Shown: positions 32,532-42,104 of the stretch, piece after piece
Layout of the letters: each line of letters starts with the position of its first letter
Numbering within the stretch: position 1 is the first letter of the stretch
Assembly (NCBI GenBank): GCA_964276095.1
Contig: CAXYDR010000003.1
Span: 1,054,001-1,118,000 of the forward strand
Origin: GCA-2733415 sp964276095
GTDB lineage: Bacteria > Bacteroidota > Bacteroidia > Flavobacteriales > Flavobacteriaceae
DNA length: 64,000 nucleotides
Direction of reading: 5' to 3'
Program-made: the position numbers and the translations under genes
The notes under the pieces: model-generated
The model's database searches: none
The model's input: the letters and a program-made list of their open reading frames with translations, nothing else
Told to the model about the DNA's origin: nothing

Positions 32532-33269
32532 TTATTCTTGAACACTTACTTGATAGTTAATACCATAAGTCTTTGTTAAATTCTCGTTATTAAAAATGTC
32601 ACTTACTGGACCAGTAGCAATTTTCTTTACATTCAAGAAAGTTACCCAATCAAAATACTCAGGAACGGTTTGCAAATCATGATGAACCACAATTACTGTT
32701 TTACCAGCTTTACGTAAGATTTTTAAAATATTAATAATTGCCTTTTCTGTAGTTGCATCTACTCCTTGAAAAGGCTCATCCATAAAGTAAATTTCAGCAT
32801 TTTGAACCAATGCTCGAGCTAAAAATATACGTTGTTGTTGTCCTCCTGAAAGCTGACTTATTTGTCTACTTTTAAAGGGCAACATCCCAACCTTTTCCAA
32901 TGCTTCTAAAGCAGCCTTCTTTTCTGCTTTTCCGGGGCGTTTAATCCAACCCAAACTACCGTAAGTCCCCATTAGTACAACATCAAGTGCTGTTGTTGGA
33001 AAATCCCAATCTACACTTCCTTTCTGAGGTACATAAGCAACTAATTTTCGTTGTTTCTTATAAGGCTTCCCGAAGATAGTCACCGACCCTGCAATTGGCT
33101 TTATAATTCCTAATATTGCCTTTATAAGTGTACTTTTTCCTGCTCCATTAGGACCAACAATTGCCATTAACACTCCCTTAGGTATTGTTAAATCAATATC
33201 CCAAAGTACTGGCTTGTAATTATATGCAACAGTTAAATCGTCTATTGCAACAGCAATTTCCTCTTTCAT
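32532..33269 (-). CDS. Metal ABC transporter ATP-binding protein
   Basis: A 245-residue ATPase: Walker A GPNGAGKSTL near 39-48, Q loop in AYVPQKGSVDWDFP, signature LSGGQQQR near 141, Walker B YFMDEPFQGVD. The QKGSVDWDFP phrase is characteristic of Mn/Zn/Fe transporter ATPases of this family. It powers the two permeases. Its ATG overlaps the last base of the upstream binding-protein gene. Confidence 0.93.
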   Translation of the reverse strand: MKEEIAVAIDDLTVAYNYKPVLWDIDLTIPKGVLMAIVGPNGAGKSTLIKAILGIIKPIAGSVTIFGKPYKKQRKLVAYVPQKGSVDWDFPTTALDVVLMGTYGSLGWIKRPGKAEKKAALEALEKVGMLPFKSRQISQLSGGQQQRIFLARALVQNAEIYFMDEPFQGVDATTEKAIINILKILRKAGKTVIVVHHDLQTVPEYFDWVTFLNVKKIATGPVSDIFNNENLTKTYGINYQVSVQE

Positions 33270-34186
33270 TACTTTAAAGCATTAATAATTGTTTTCATAT
33301 TGTATTCGTACATTCCTATATAAGTCCCCTCAATAGTATTTGTATCTCCCAAAGCATCTGAATATAATGTACCACCAATTTCTACTTGATGATCTTTAGC
33401 GTTTACTGCCGCTTGTAGTGCTTTAACTGTACGAACAGGGACTGAACTTTCAATGAAAATAGATTTGACATTATGTTTGATAATAAAATCAGAAATACGC
33501 TGTACATCCTGAACTCCAGCTTCAGTTGCTGTTGACAAACCCTGTAAACTTACTACTTGAAAATCATATCCTTTTCCAAAATACGCAAAGGCATCATGAG
33601 CAGTTACTAAAATTCGCTTTTCTTTAGACAAAACTTCTAATTGAGTTACATTATTTTCCTCTAACTCGGTTAATTTTTCAATATACTCCTTAGCATTCGC
33701 TGCATACTTTATTGCGTTTCTAGCATCTAATTTTGATAACTCTTCTGCGACATATTTCGTTGCTTTTTTCCATTTCGGAATAGAAAACCAAAAATGTGGA
33801 TCATAACTTGATGCAAAATCTGCTGATGAAATCAAATCTGATTTTGATATCGCGTCTGAAACTGCAATTGTCTTTTTTTCTTGATGACGCATTTTTTCGA
33901 ATACATCTTCTAACTTTCCTTCTAAATGCAAACCACTATAAAATATAACATCTGCATTATAAAATTTGGTCACATCGCCTTCACTCGCTTTATATAAATG
34001 AGGATCAACTCCTGCCCCCATTAATCCTTCTATCTCAACTAAATCTCCAGCTAATGCTTTCACTAAATCAGTAACTTGAGATGTTGTAGTAACAACTCTT
34101 AATTTTTCGTTTGTCCTATCTTTTTTCTCTTCTTTTTTACAAGAAAACGCTACTAGCGCAATTAATATAATTATATATTTTTTCAT
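33269..34186 (-). CDS. Metal ABC transporter substrate-binding lipoprotein (Zn/Mn family)
   Basis: A 305-residue cluster A-I binding protein. It has a lipoprotein signal with Cys16 (ALVAFSC). Likely metal ligands are the His in GAGVDPHLYK, the His in LVTAHDAFAY, a Glu in IFIESSVP and an Asp near the C-terminus. It lacks the long His-rich loop seen in ZnuA, which favours manganese or iron over zinc; this is inference. Start codon overlaps the end of the repressor gene (ATGA). Confidence 0.9.
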   Translation of the reverse strand: MKKYIIILIALVAFSCKKEEKKDRTNEKLRVVTTTSQVTDLVKALAGDLVEIEGLMGAGVDPHLYKASEGDVTKFYNADVIFYSGLHLEGKLEDVFEKMRHQEKKTIAVSDAISKSDLISSADFASSYDPHFWFSIPKWKKATKYVAEELSKLDARNAIKYAANAKEYIEKLTELEENNVTQLEVLSKEKRILVTAHDAFAYFGKGYDFQVVSLQGLSTATEAGVQDVQRISDFIIKHNVKSIFIESSVPVRTVKALQAAVNAKDHQVEIGGTLYSDALGDTNTIEGTYIGMYEYNMKTIINALK

Positions 34187-34842
34187 CCTTTATTTTTAAC
34201 GTAGATATTATTAGCTATTTGTTGTGATATGGTAAATTCATTCGAAGCTATCTTGATTCGCATTGAATTATCAAACGCCTCTTTTTCCAATACTGTCATC
34301 TCTTTTCCTAAAGCAATCCCTTGCTTATCTAGGTAGCGTAAAAAATCAGACGAAGTATCTTTTACTCCTACACAAACCGCTTTCATATTAACTCCAATAG
34401 TTGAAAGTAATGATTTTTCTAAAAAATTAATATTCCCCTCTTCATCTGGTATTGGATCACCATGAGGATCATGTTTTGGATATCCTAAAAAAGCGTCCAT
34501 TTCATTTATCAATTTGTTAGAATGGATATGCTCCAATTGCTCTGCAACCTCATGCACCTCATCCCAATTGAAATTAAATTTCTCCACCAATAACACTTCC
34601 CATAAACGGTGCTTTCTAATTACATTTGCTGCAATTTTCTCGCCTTTTTTAGTCAGTGTAACTCCCTGATATTTTACATATAATACCAATTCTTTATCAG
34701 ACAATTTTTTAACCATGTCTGTTACCGACGAAGCTTTAGTATCCAGTTGTTGTGCAATTGCATTGGTACTTATTCCTTTTTCAGTTTTCCTGCTTAAATG
34801 AAATATTGCCTTTAAATAATTTTCTTCTGACTTAGAAAGCAT
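34183..34842 (-). CDS. DtxR/MntR family metal-dependent repressor
   Basis: A 219-residue regulator. The winged helix lies at residues 1-65 (LSKSEENYLKAIFHL, then QLDTKASSVTDMVKKL), the metal-binding dimerisation domain at about 66-130 (HRLWEVLLVEKF, VHEVAEQLEHIHS) with conserved His and Glu ligands, and a C-terminal FeoA-like SH3 domain follows from about 145. It would bind DNA when loaded with Mn2+ or Fe2+. I start at ATG 34842, as the longer frame adds nine residues to the family start. A palindrome at 34896-34915 is its likely operator, shared with the divergent TonB receptor. Confidence 0.93.
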   Translation of the reverse strand: MLSKSEENYLKAIFHLSRKTEKGISTNAIAQQLDTKASSVTDMVKKLSDKELVLYVKYQGVTLTKKGEKIAANVIRKHRLWEVLLVEKFNFNWDEVHEVAEQLEHIHSNKLINEMDAFLGYPKHDPHGDPIPDEEGNINFLEKSLLSTIGVNMKAVCVGVKDTSSDFLRYLDKQGIALGKEMTVLEKEAFDNSMRIKIASNEFTISQQIANNIYVKNKG

Positions 34843-34858
34843 TAAGTTGTTTTTTAGA

Positions 34859-34929
34859 CAAATATACAATATAAATTTAGATGTATTTCAAATTATTTTT
34901 AGGTCAGTCTAAAAATTAGATTAGCTTTG
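34859..34929. promoter_or_regulatory. Divergent promoters and operator of the metal-uptake locus
   Basis: TTTTTAG-GTCAGT-CTAAAAA at 34896-34915 is a perfect 7-6-7 palindrome of the kind bound by DtxR/MntR proteins. Directly beyond it, TAGCTTTG (34922-34929) is the consensus -7 box of the TonB receptor gene; the palindrome covers the place of the -33 box. On the minus strand TATATTTG (34866-34859) is the -7 box of the repressor operon. Binding would repress the receptor and perhaps the operon. Confidence 0.65.
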
Positions 34930-34949
34930 CTGAAAAAATAATTTAAGAG

Positions 34950-37292
34950 ATGAAAAAATTACTCTCAATACTTATCATAATGTTTTTAAGCTTTATCAGT
35001 TTTGCTCAGCACGACAATAATGCTACTTACATCATTAAAGGAACAGTAAGCAATAACGGAACTCCAATTGCCTTTGCTACTGTATCAATAAAAGATACTT
35101 CAAACGGTGTTGCTTGTGATGAAAACGGGATATACAACTTAAAATCTAATCATGGTGAATTCACTATTACCGCTCAAGCTGTAGGTTTTAAAGCTAGTAA
35201 AAAAACTATTCATTTGCATAGTGATATAACCTTAAATTTTGATTTGGAAGAAGACATTTCAAACCTTAATCAGGTAGTAGTAACTGGTACTAGAACCTAC
35301 AAAAAAAGGACGAATTCTGCAGTTATTGTAAATGTTATCAATAGTCAAACTTTAGAAAACGTACAGGCATGCACTTTGTCAGAAGGGTTAAAGTTTCAAA
35401 CAGGGTTACGAGTAGAAACTGATTGTCAGACTTGCAATTACACACAATTACGTATGAATGGATTAGCAGGTGGATATTCACAAATACTAATAAATGGCCG
35501 CCCGATATTCAGTCCACTAACTGGTTTATACGGTATGGAACAAATCCCGACTAACATGATTGATCGCATAGAGGTTGTTCGTGGTGGTGGATCTGCATTA
35601 TATGGTTCAAGTGCAATAGGTGGTACTGTAAATGTTATCACTAAAATTCCTAGAAAAAATAATTATGAAATTGGATATACTCATCAAAATTTCAAAGGAA
35701 CACCAGAAAACATTTTAGCAGGAAATGTTACTGCTATATCAAAAAGCAAAGAAACTGGAGCTACATTTTTCATCAATAACAGACAACGAAGTGCATATGA
35801 TGCAAATGGTGATAATTTTTCAGAATTACCACAGTTAAAAAACCTATCGTTTGGTACCAACATGTTCTTTTTACCTACGGATAATCAAAAATTAGAAGTT
35901 AGTTTAAGTAAACTAAACGAATACCGATATGGAGGAGAACTGGTTGATGGAGCAGCACATTTAGCAAAACAATCCGAAGAGCGTACTCACGATGTATTTA
36001 TTGGTAATGCTGATTATCAAATAAATTTTAACGAAGATAAAAGTTCATTCATCACATATGTTGCAACACAACATACTGAAAGAATTCATTACACAGGAAT
36101 TGTCCCAGACCTAACCGACACAGCTGCTTATCAGAATCATTTAGAAAACCCACCTTATGGAACATCTGCAAATTTAACCATGCAAGGCGGTATCCAATTG
36201 AATCATAAATTAGAAAAATTCATCAAAGGAAATAATGTACTTACTTTTGGAACTGAATATGTACAAGATGAAGTATTAGATCAAATTGACGCCTACAACT
36301 ACAAGACCGATCAATTAACCCGAAACCTTAGTGTATTTGCACAAAGTGATTGGGAAATTACCGAAAAATTAAACTTATTAACTGGTGTTCGTTTTGATAA
36401 TCACAGACTGAATGATTTTGAGAACAATAAAAAAGTTACTAGCAATGTAGCTAGCCCCAGAGTTTCTTTATTATACAAACCTTTTGGAAAAGCACAATTC
36501 AGAGCAACTTGGGGAACAGGTTTTAGAGCGCCTCAAGCTTTTGACACAGACCTACACATTGCTTTTGCAGGTGGTGGAGTATCAAGAGTTAAATTAGCAG
36601 ACGACTTAAAAAAAGAACGTTCAAACACCTACACCGCTTCATTTAACTATGACAAAGGAAACGAACATTTCATTGCTGGTTTTACTTTAGAAGGGTTTTA
36701 CACCCATTTAGACGACGCTTTCTATTTAGATCCTAATGGCGAAGATACTTTTGGTGAAACATTTATAAAACGTAATGGTGATGGCGCAACGGTGAAAGGA
36801 ATTACCCTTGAAGCAAGAGCTAATTTTGATAAAGTTATACAAGTAGAAGCTGGGTTCACCTTACAGTCAAGTCTTTTTGATACTGCTGTAGAAAATATTG
36901 ATGGGCAAGTAAAAAAGCGTGAGTTTTTGAGAACCCCAAATGATTATGGATATGCTACATTTAGCTATATGCCAACTAAAAAATTCAACACTTCATTAAA
37001 CTTGGTATATACAGGTAAAATGGAACTAGCTCATTTAGCTGGTGCACCGGAACAAACAACTGATGAGTATTTAACCTCGAGATCATTTATGGAACTTGGA
37101 TTTAAATCAAGCTATACTTTTAATTTAGAAAAAGTAGGCACAAAGCTTCAAGTATTTGGAGGTATCAAAAACATTTTTGATCAATATCAAACCGATTTTG
37201 ACTCAGGGAAAAATCGTGATAGTAATTATGTATACGGCCCTGGAGCACCTAGAACTTACTTTATAGGTTTAAAATTTGGGACAGGATTATAA
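34950..37292 (+). CDS. TonB-dependent outer-membrane receptor, metal-regulated
   Basis: A 780-residue receptor with a signal peptide (1-20), a CarboxypepD_reg-like domain (about 26-105: PIAFATVSIKDTSNGVACDENG), a plug domain from about 115 with QLRMNGLAGGYSQILINGRP and VEVVRGGGSALYGSSAIGGTVNVIT, and a 22-strand barrel ending in FIGLKFGTGL. A CxxC (ETDCQTCNYT) sits in the plug. Divergent from the DtxR-type repressor with a shared operator, so it probably imports the metal or its chelate across the outer membrane. Related receptors are often labelled BtuB or FepA-like; the ligand here is not known. Confidence 0.92.
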   Translation: MKKLLSILIIMFLSFISFAQHDNNATYIIKGTVSNNGTPIAFATVSIKDTSNGVACDENGIYNLKSNHGEFTITAQAVGFKASKKTIHLHSDITLNFDLEEDISNLNQVVVTGTRTYKKRTNSAVIVNVINSQTLENVQACTLSEGLKFQTGLRVETDCQTCNYTQLRMNGLAGGYSQILINGRPIFSPLTGLYGMEQIPTNMIDRIEVVRGGGSALYGSSAIGGTVNVITKIPRKNNYEIGYTHQNFKGTPENILAGNVTAISKSKETGATFFINNRQRSAYDANGDNFSELPQLKNLSFGTNMFFLPTDNQKLEVSLSKLNEYRYGGELVDGAAHLAKQSEERTHDVFIGNADYQINFNEDKSSFITYVATQHTERIHYTGIVPDLTDTAAYQNHLENPPYGTSANLTMQGGIQLNHKLEKFIKGNNVLTFGTEYVQDEVLDQIDAYNYKTDQLTRNLSVFAQSDWEITEKLNLLTGVRFDNHRLNDFENNKKVTSNVASPRVSLLYKPFGKAQFRATWGTGFRAPQAFDTDLHIAFAGGGVSRVKLADDLKKERSNTYTASFNYDKGNEHFIAGFTLEGFYTHLDDAFYLDPNGEDTFGETFIKRNGDGATVKGITLEARANFDKVIQVEAGFTLQSSLFDTAVENIDGQVKKREFLRTPNDYGYATFSYMPTKKFNTSLNLVYTGKMELAHLAGAPEQTTDEYLTSRSFMELGFKSSYTFNLEKVGTKLQVFGGIKNIFDQYQTDFDSGKNRDSNYVYGPGAPRTYFIGLKFGTGL

Positions 37293-37318
37293 ACTCAACT
37301 GAAAAACAATTATTCTAA

Positions 37319-37343
37319 AACCGGCTGACGAAATCAGTCGGTT
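37319..37343 (+). terminator. Terminator after the TonB receptor gene
   Basis: AACCGGCTGA and TCAGTCGGTT pair with one wobble around a 5 nt loop and run into seven Ts. Confidence 0.85.
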
Positions 37344-37351
37344 TTTTTATG

Positions 37352-37359
37352 TAATTTTG
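37352..37359 (+). promoter_or_regulatory. Predicted -7 box of the 131-residue gene
   Basis: TAATTTTG, 27 bp before ATG 37387. It supports the later start over the TTG at 37357. Confidence 0.5.
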
Positions 37360-37386
37360 TTCACTTATAAAACTTGTAACTTTCAC

Positions 37387-37782
37387 ATGAAAAAAGACAT
37401 CGAAATACCAAAATCAGAAGGTGTATATATTGCAATTGTATTAGAATATAATACCGAATTTGAGTTTGATGATTGGAACGCCTATCTAATTAATGATTTA
37501 GATACTGATTTAGAAATGGTTTTTGTTGTAACAGAAGGATATGACACGGAACGTCGCACTTCAAAAATGCGTCATGCGATGCCGGTTATTCCTAAAAAAT
37601 CATATGCTAAAGTTGAACTGATGATGGAAGATGTTTTTGAATTAAATAATAAATTTAGCGTTAGTTACTTTGCGGAAGCTAAATTGTATGATAAAAAATA
37701 CATCTTCAGTAAAAACACAATTAATAAAAAAGCTTTAAGAGATATCCCTCACATGGAATTGAAAGGAGTTTTAATGAAATAA
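37387..37782 (+). CDS. Conserved flavobacterial protein of unknown function
   Basis: A 131-residue soluble protein beginning MKKDIEIPKSEGVYIAIV and containing DWNAYLINDLDTDLEMVFVVTEGYD, then TSKMRHAMPVIP and KVELMMEDVFELNN. I know the type from Flavobacteriaceae, where homologues are sometimes labelled phenylalanyl-tRNA synthetase alpha subunit without any synthetase motif; I see none here either. No signal peptide or membrane segment. It is 68 bp from a glycosyltransferase on the same strand. Confidence 0.65.
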   Translation: MKKDIEIPKSEGVYIAIVLEYNTEFEFDDWNAYLINDLDTDLEMVFVVTEGYDTERRTSKMRHAMPVIPKKSYAKVELMMEDVFELNNKFSVSYFAEAKLYDKKYIFSKNTINKKALRDIPHMELKGVLMK

Positions 37783-37850
37783 TTTTATTCAAAAACAAAA
37801 TATTACCATCTGAATAGTATATTTACAAGGACAGAAACCAATTTAGGAAA

Positions 37851-38837
37851 ATGATTATATTAATTGAAGATAAGACCGCTACATTACCCGCAAAAAAATA
37901 CGGTGGAACTGAACGCGTAATCTGGGGCTTAGGTAAAGAGCTTTCTAAACTAGGGCATAAGGTATACTTTTTAGCAAAAGAAGGATCTACAAGTGATTTT
38001 GCAACCGTAATTCCTTTTAATGAAAACAAAAGCATTAAAGATCATATCCCAAGCGATGTAGATGTTGTACACTTTTTCCATTCTTTAGGAGCTGATGTTG
38101 GGAAACCAAACTTGTTTACTATGGAGGGGAATCCTGCACCTGACAGAGTTTTAGATATCAATATGGTTTTTGTATCTAAAAACCATGCTAAAAGATACGG
38201 ATCAACTTCTTTTGTATATAACGGTATTGATTGGGATGATTATCCAGACCCTAATTTAGAAGGAAATAGAGAATACCTTCATTTCCTTGCCAAAGCATCT
38301 TGGAAAATAAAAAACTTATTTGGTACCGCAAAAATTGCTATAAAATCCGGGAACAAATTGCATGTAATGGGTGGTGATCGTTGGACTTTTAGAAATATAA
38401 AAAGAGGGATAAAGTATTTATTGAACCCTAATATCACTTTTCATGGAATGGTGGAAAATGATGTGAAAATGAAAATTGCACAAAACTCCAAAGCACTTGT
38501 ATTCCCAGTTGTTTGGCACGAACCTTTTGGAATTGCAATTACAGAAAGTATGTATGCTGGATGCGCTGTTTTTGGAACTAAAAACGGATCTTTAGCAGAA
38601 TTGATTACTCCCGAAGTTGGATTCACTGGTGAAAATTCTGACGAAATAGCCCAAGCAATTAAAACGTTTGATTATAACCCAAAACGTTGTCATGATTATG
38701 CTGTAAAATATTTCAACTCTAAGGTTATGACAGAAACCTATTTAAAGTTATATGAAAAAATACTTTCTGGAGATACACTAAATAAACAAGTACCTAAATA
38801 CCTCGAACAAGAAAACATCGTACCTAAGTTTAATTAA
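37851..38837 (+). CDS. Glycosyltransferase, GT4-like
   Basis: A 328-residue GT-B fold enzyme. The N-terminal half has the glycine-rich PAKKYGGTERVIWGLGKEL near 14-32, and the C-terminal half the nucleotide-sugar motif EPFGIAITE with the E-x7-E pair at about 223-231, then YAGCAVFGTKNGSLAELI. It is shorter than most GT4 enzymes but complete. The sugar and acceptor are unknown; no other polysaccharide genes are near. A lipoprotein gene follows after 10 bp. Confidence 0.8.
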   Translation: MIILIEDKTATLPAKKYGGTERVIWGLGKELSKLGHKVYFLAKEGSTSDFATVIPFNENKSIKDHIPSDVDVVHFFHSLGADVGKPNLFTMEGNPAPDRVLDINMVFVSKNHAKRYGSTSFVYNGIDWDDYPDPNLEGNREYLHFLAKASWKIKNLFGTAKIAIKSGNKLHVMGGDRWTFRNIKRGIKYLLNPNITFHGMVENDVKMKIAQNSKALVFPVVWHEPFGIAITESMYAGCAVFGTKNGSLAELITPEVGFTGENSDEIAQAIKTFDYNPKRCHDYAVKYFNSKVMTETYLKLYEKILSGDTLNKQVPKYLEQENIVPKFN

Positions 38838-38847
38838 AAACAAGAAT

Positions 38848-39783
38848 ATGAAACACACATTAATAGTTTTAGCAACATTTCTAATGATTGTTTCATGTTC
38901 ATCTGATGAAACCCCAATAACACAAATTCCAAAAACCATTTACCCAACTTTTGGTCCTGAAACAGATGTAACTATAAACGGATTAACATTTGATGCTATG
39001 GAGCCATTTATATCGGCTGATGGAAATTATTTATTCTTTAATAATGTAAATGATGGTGTTAACACCAAACTATTTTACGCTACAAAAGTAAACGATACTA
39101 CTTTTACATTTGTTGGCGAGGTAAACGGGGCAAACCAATTAACTTCTCCTCAACTAGATGCTGTTGCAGATATGGATAGCAATGGTAATTTTTACTGGAC
39201 TTCAACTAGAGATTATCCTGCCGAATTAAATAACCTTTTTCACGGAAATTTTTCCAACGGCAACGTAACTAATATTAATAGAGTGCAAGGTGATTTCAAC
39301 ATGAATACCCCAGGATGGCTAGTAATGGATCATGGAATAAGCTTGGACGGACAGTTTTTATATTTCAATAATGCTCGTTTTGACGATCTGAATTGTCAAG
39401 GACCTTGCGAAACAACAATAGGTGTTGCTCAAAAAGTAAATAACACTACGTTTAATACACTTCCAAATTCTTCAGCAATTCTACAAAATATTAATAATTC
39501 TAATTACATTTATTACGCACCTTGTATTAGTAGCGATAACTTAGAATTATATTATACCCGCTATTTAAAAGAAAATATTACTACAAGTACTAATTTTGAA
39601 ATATGCGTAGCGGTTAGAACAAACACTGATTCAGCTTTTTCTGAACCGAAAGTATTGTTTTTATCCCCTATTGCTAATTTAATTGAAGCTCCAACCCTGA
39701 CAACTAACAAGAACATCATGTACTATCATAAGAAGACTACTGATAGCCATAAAATTGTAATGAGATATCGAGTTAGTCAGTAA
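38848..39783 (+). CDS. Lipoprotein with PD40-like beta-propeller features
   Basis: A 311-residue lipoprotein (lipobox IVSC, Cys17). The sequence FDAMEPFISADGNYLFFNN near 51-69 and repeats with ISxDGxxLYFxN (GISLDGQFLYFNNARF, CISSDNLELYYTRY) are PD40 or TolB-like propeller blades, perhaps four in number. Such proteins are extracytoplasmic and of unknown use. Its TAA stop abuts the stop of gpsA with no base between. Confidence 0.65.
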   Translation: MKHTLIVLATFLMIVSCSSDETPITQIPKTIYPTFGPETDVTINGLTFDAMEPFISADGNYLFFNNVNDGVNTKLFYATKVNDTTFTFVGEVNGANQLTSPQLDAVADMDSNGNFYWTSTRDYPAELNNLFHGNFSNGNVTNINRVQGDFNMNTPGWLVMDHGISLDGQFLYFNNARFDDLNCQGPCETTIGVAQKVNNTTFNTLPNSSAILQNINNSNYIYYAPCISSDNLELYYTRYLKENITTSTNFEICVAVRTNTDSAFSEPKVLFLSPIANLIEAPTLTTNKNIMYYHKKTTDSHKIVMRYRVSQ

Positions 39784-40782
39784 CTAATCCAACTTATCCG
39801 TTAGTTTATTAAATATTTTTTTAGGGTTTTTACCTTCGTAAAGAATTGCATGTATAGCATCAATAATAGGAGTTCTAGCAACTTTTTCGCTTGAAATATT
39901 TAAGGCATGTGCACTTTTTGTAGCGTAATATCCCTCAGCAACCATACTCATTTCCATTTGAGCAGATTTTACTGTGTACCCTTTCCCAATCATATTACCA
40001 AACATTCTGTTTCTACTAAAAACAGAATATCCTGTTACTAACAAATCTCCTAAATAAGCAGAATCATTAATATTACGTTTCATTTTATGACGCTTCTTGA
40101 TAAAGCGTTTCATTTCACGAATACCATTACTCATTAACACACTCTGGAAATTATCTCCATACCCTAATCCGTGTGCAATACCTGCAGCAATAGCATAAAT
40201 ATTCTTCAGCATTGCAGCATATTCAGTACCGATAATATCATCCGATATTTTGCACTTAATATACCAGCTAGATAATGCATTTGCAACCAAGGTTGCATGA
40301 GCAGCACTTGCACTTGCTATAGTTAAATAGGATAATCGTTCTAACGCCACTTCTTCAGCATGACATGGACCCGTAATTACCCCAATATTTTCAAAAGGGA
40401 TATTGTATTGTTTATGAAAATGCTCCCCAACTATCAAACTACTTTCAGGAACAATTCCTTTAATTGCAGAAAATACAATTTTATCTATCAAAGAAACCGT
40501 TAACGGCTTTAATTCGCTATGTAAAAAAGCAGAAGGAATTGCAAAAATAACCACATCGGCTTGAGCAATAACCTCATTAATATCAGAGCTTAATTTTAAC
40601 TTACTCATGTCAAACTCAACAGAACTTAAATAATTAGGATTATGATGTTCCGCAAGTAAGTGCTCAATAGCAGATTCATTACGCATGTACCAGCCAATTT
40701 CCGAACAGTTTTCACTCAACATTTTTACAATTGCTGTTGCCCAACTTCCTCCACCGATAACTGCGTATTTTTTCTGACTCAT
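39784..40782 (-). CDS. gpsA: Glycerol-3-phosphate dehydrogenase [NAD(P)+]
   Basis: A 332-residue enzyme that makes glycerol 3-phosphate for phospholipids. NAD-binding GGGSWATAIVKML near 8-20, the conserved FSAIKGI and GEHFH, the substrate region TGPCHAEEVALER near 138 with the catalytic Lys in AAMLKNIYAIAAG near 210 and GLGYGDN are present. Length normal. A -7 box (TATTTTTG, 40818-40811) lies upstream. Confidence 0.94.
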   Translation of the reverse strand: MSQKKYAVIGGGSWATAIVKMLSENCSEIGWYMRNESAIEHLLAEHHNPNYLSSVEFDMSKLKLSSDINEVIAQADVVIFAIPSAFLHSELKPLTVSLIDKIVFSAIKGIVPESSLIVGEHFHKQYNIPFENIGVITGPCHAEEVALERLSYLTIASASAAHATLVANALSSWYIKCKISDDIIGTEYAAMLKNIYAIAAGIAHGLGYGDNFQSVLMSNGIREMKRFIKKRHKMKRNINDSAYLGDLLVTGYSVFSRNRMFGNMIGKGYTVKSAQMEMSMVAEGYYATKSAHALNISSEKVARTPIIDAIHAILYEGKNPKKIFNKLTDKLD

Positions 40783-40810
40783 ATTATTTTATTGGATTGC
40801 TTATAATCAA

Positions 40811-40818
40811 CAAAAATA
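40811..40818 (-). promoter_or_regulatory. Predicted -7 box of gpsA
   Basis: TATTTTTG on the minus strand, 28 bp before the gpsA ATG. Confidence 0.4.
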
Positions 40819-40920
40819 CGAAAAAATTCAGCATTAAAAATATGATTAAATTCATATCTACTAGCTCATTTTTCGTTTTGGCATAAAAGTTGATTTTACT
40901 CTAGTATAAAATAAAAACTT

Positions 40921-41850
40921 ATGAAATATTTAAAACTACTTTTCGGGATATTTACTTTCAGCTTACTATTAACTTCATGTCATATAGATGTAATTGAAGA
41001 ACCTAATCATTATACTCCAGTAAACGTACATCAATCATTAGATTCTTACGATTTATGGTATGTTGATATTAATGAAACTACAGGTAATGGAGAAGTTCCT
41101 TTTTTACAAAAGGCGTTTACAGTTTCTTTTAGAAATGGAACTTTATACGCAAACAACAACCTTGTAGGAATTGGTAATACAGGAAATGGTTTTGGAATTG
41201 ATGTTGGATATTACAACACCTATAATAATATTGTAGAAGTAAGTCATGATATTAACGGATATTGGGAGTTAGAGGTATTTCATATTAACGTGAATAAAAT
41301 TGAACTGTACCACAGACCAACAAATACGTCGTATTTTCTATATGGGCATAGTAGAAACAATTTTGATTATGACTTAGTGTTCTATGACAATATTCATTAT
41401 TTCTTACAAGAATATGAATCTTGGGAAAAAGTAGCTACTATCGGAGGATCGGAAACAGAATTTGATGCAGAAAACTTTCTTCAGTTTTTAGCAGGTGGAA
41501 ATAACAGTGAATTTAGAAGCTCACAGGATATAAACGGAACACCTATTAGTAACTTATATTGGGATTATAGCGGCTTATACAATGTATCTAATTTCACAGA
41601 TACTAATTATGTGAAAGCTCTTACATTAGATTACGACTACTTTGCAGACGAGTATTTTGAACTAAGTATTATTACTGATGGAGAAATTGAATTATACCAC
41701 CCTACTTCAGGAACTGCTTATCGTTTTGTAGGTAGACATTTTATACAGTACTTAAAAACTGCTGAAGGAAAAATGGCAGATAAGAAGAGAACAAAAACTG
41801 TTTTAAAAGATTTCCATAAGGAATCCAGTAAACGAGTTATAAAAAAATAA
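40921..41850 (+). CDS. Lipoprotein of unknown function
   Basis: A 309-residue lipoprotein with lipobox LLTSC (Cys20). The middle holds two similar halves with DLWYVDIN..., and SNLYWDYSG..., each followed by KxELYHPTSGTxYRFxG-like phrases (NKIELYHRPTNTSYFLYG at about 122 and EIELYHPTSGTAYRFVG near 258), so it is probably an internal duplication of a small beta domain. The basic tail (KKRTKTVLKDFHKESSKRVIKK) is unusual. Homologues beside nadD have been mislabelled nicotinate-nucleotide adenylyltransferase; it has no such motif. Confidence 0.6.
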   Translation: MKYLKLLFGIFTFSLLLTSCHIDVIEEPNHYTPVNVHQSLDSYDLWYVDINETTGNGEVPFLQKAFTVSFRNGTLYANNNLVGIGNTGNGFGIDVGYYNTYNNIVEVSHDINGYWELEVFHINVNKIELYHRPTNTSYFLYGHSRNNFDYDLVFYDNIHYFLQEYESWEKVATIGGSETEFDAENFLQFLAGGNNSEFRSSQDINGTPISNLYWDYSGLYNVSNFTDTNYVKALTLDYDYFADEYFELSIITDGEIELYHPTSGTAYRFVGRHFIQYLKTAEGKMADKKRTKTVLKDFHKESSKRVIKK

Positions 41851-42104
41851 AGATTAGTTTTTAGTTGAGTTATTAAGATAGTTACGCACCGCCATGTGCG
41901 TAGCTTTCTTTTTATATTTTGTTTATTGTACATTCTTATAAAAAAACAGCTAACTTCGTACAACAACCGATAAAAAGAATTAAAACTTACTCTATCTTAC
42001 CGTTGTGCATTAATTAAATAATGGTTTTCAAAAAAAACAATTTTACATCAGAAAATGGACACGCAGGTAAATAGAAAAATTAATAACATTTAATAGATAA
42101 TATT

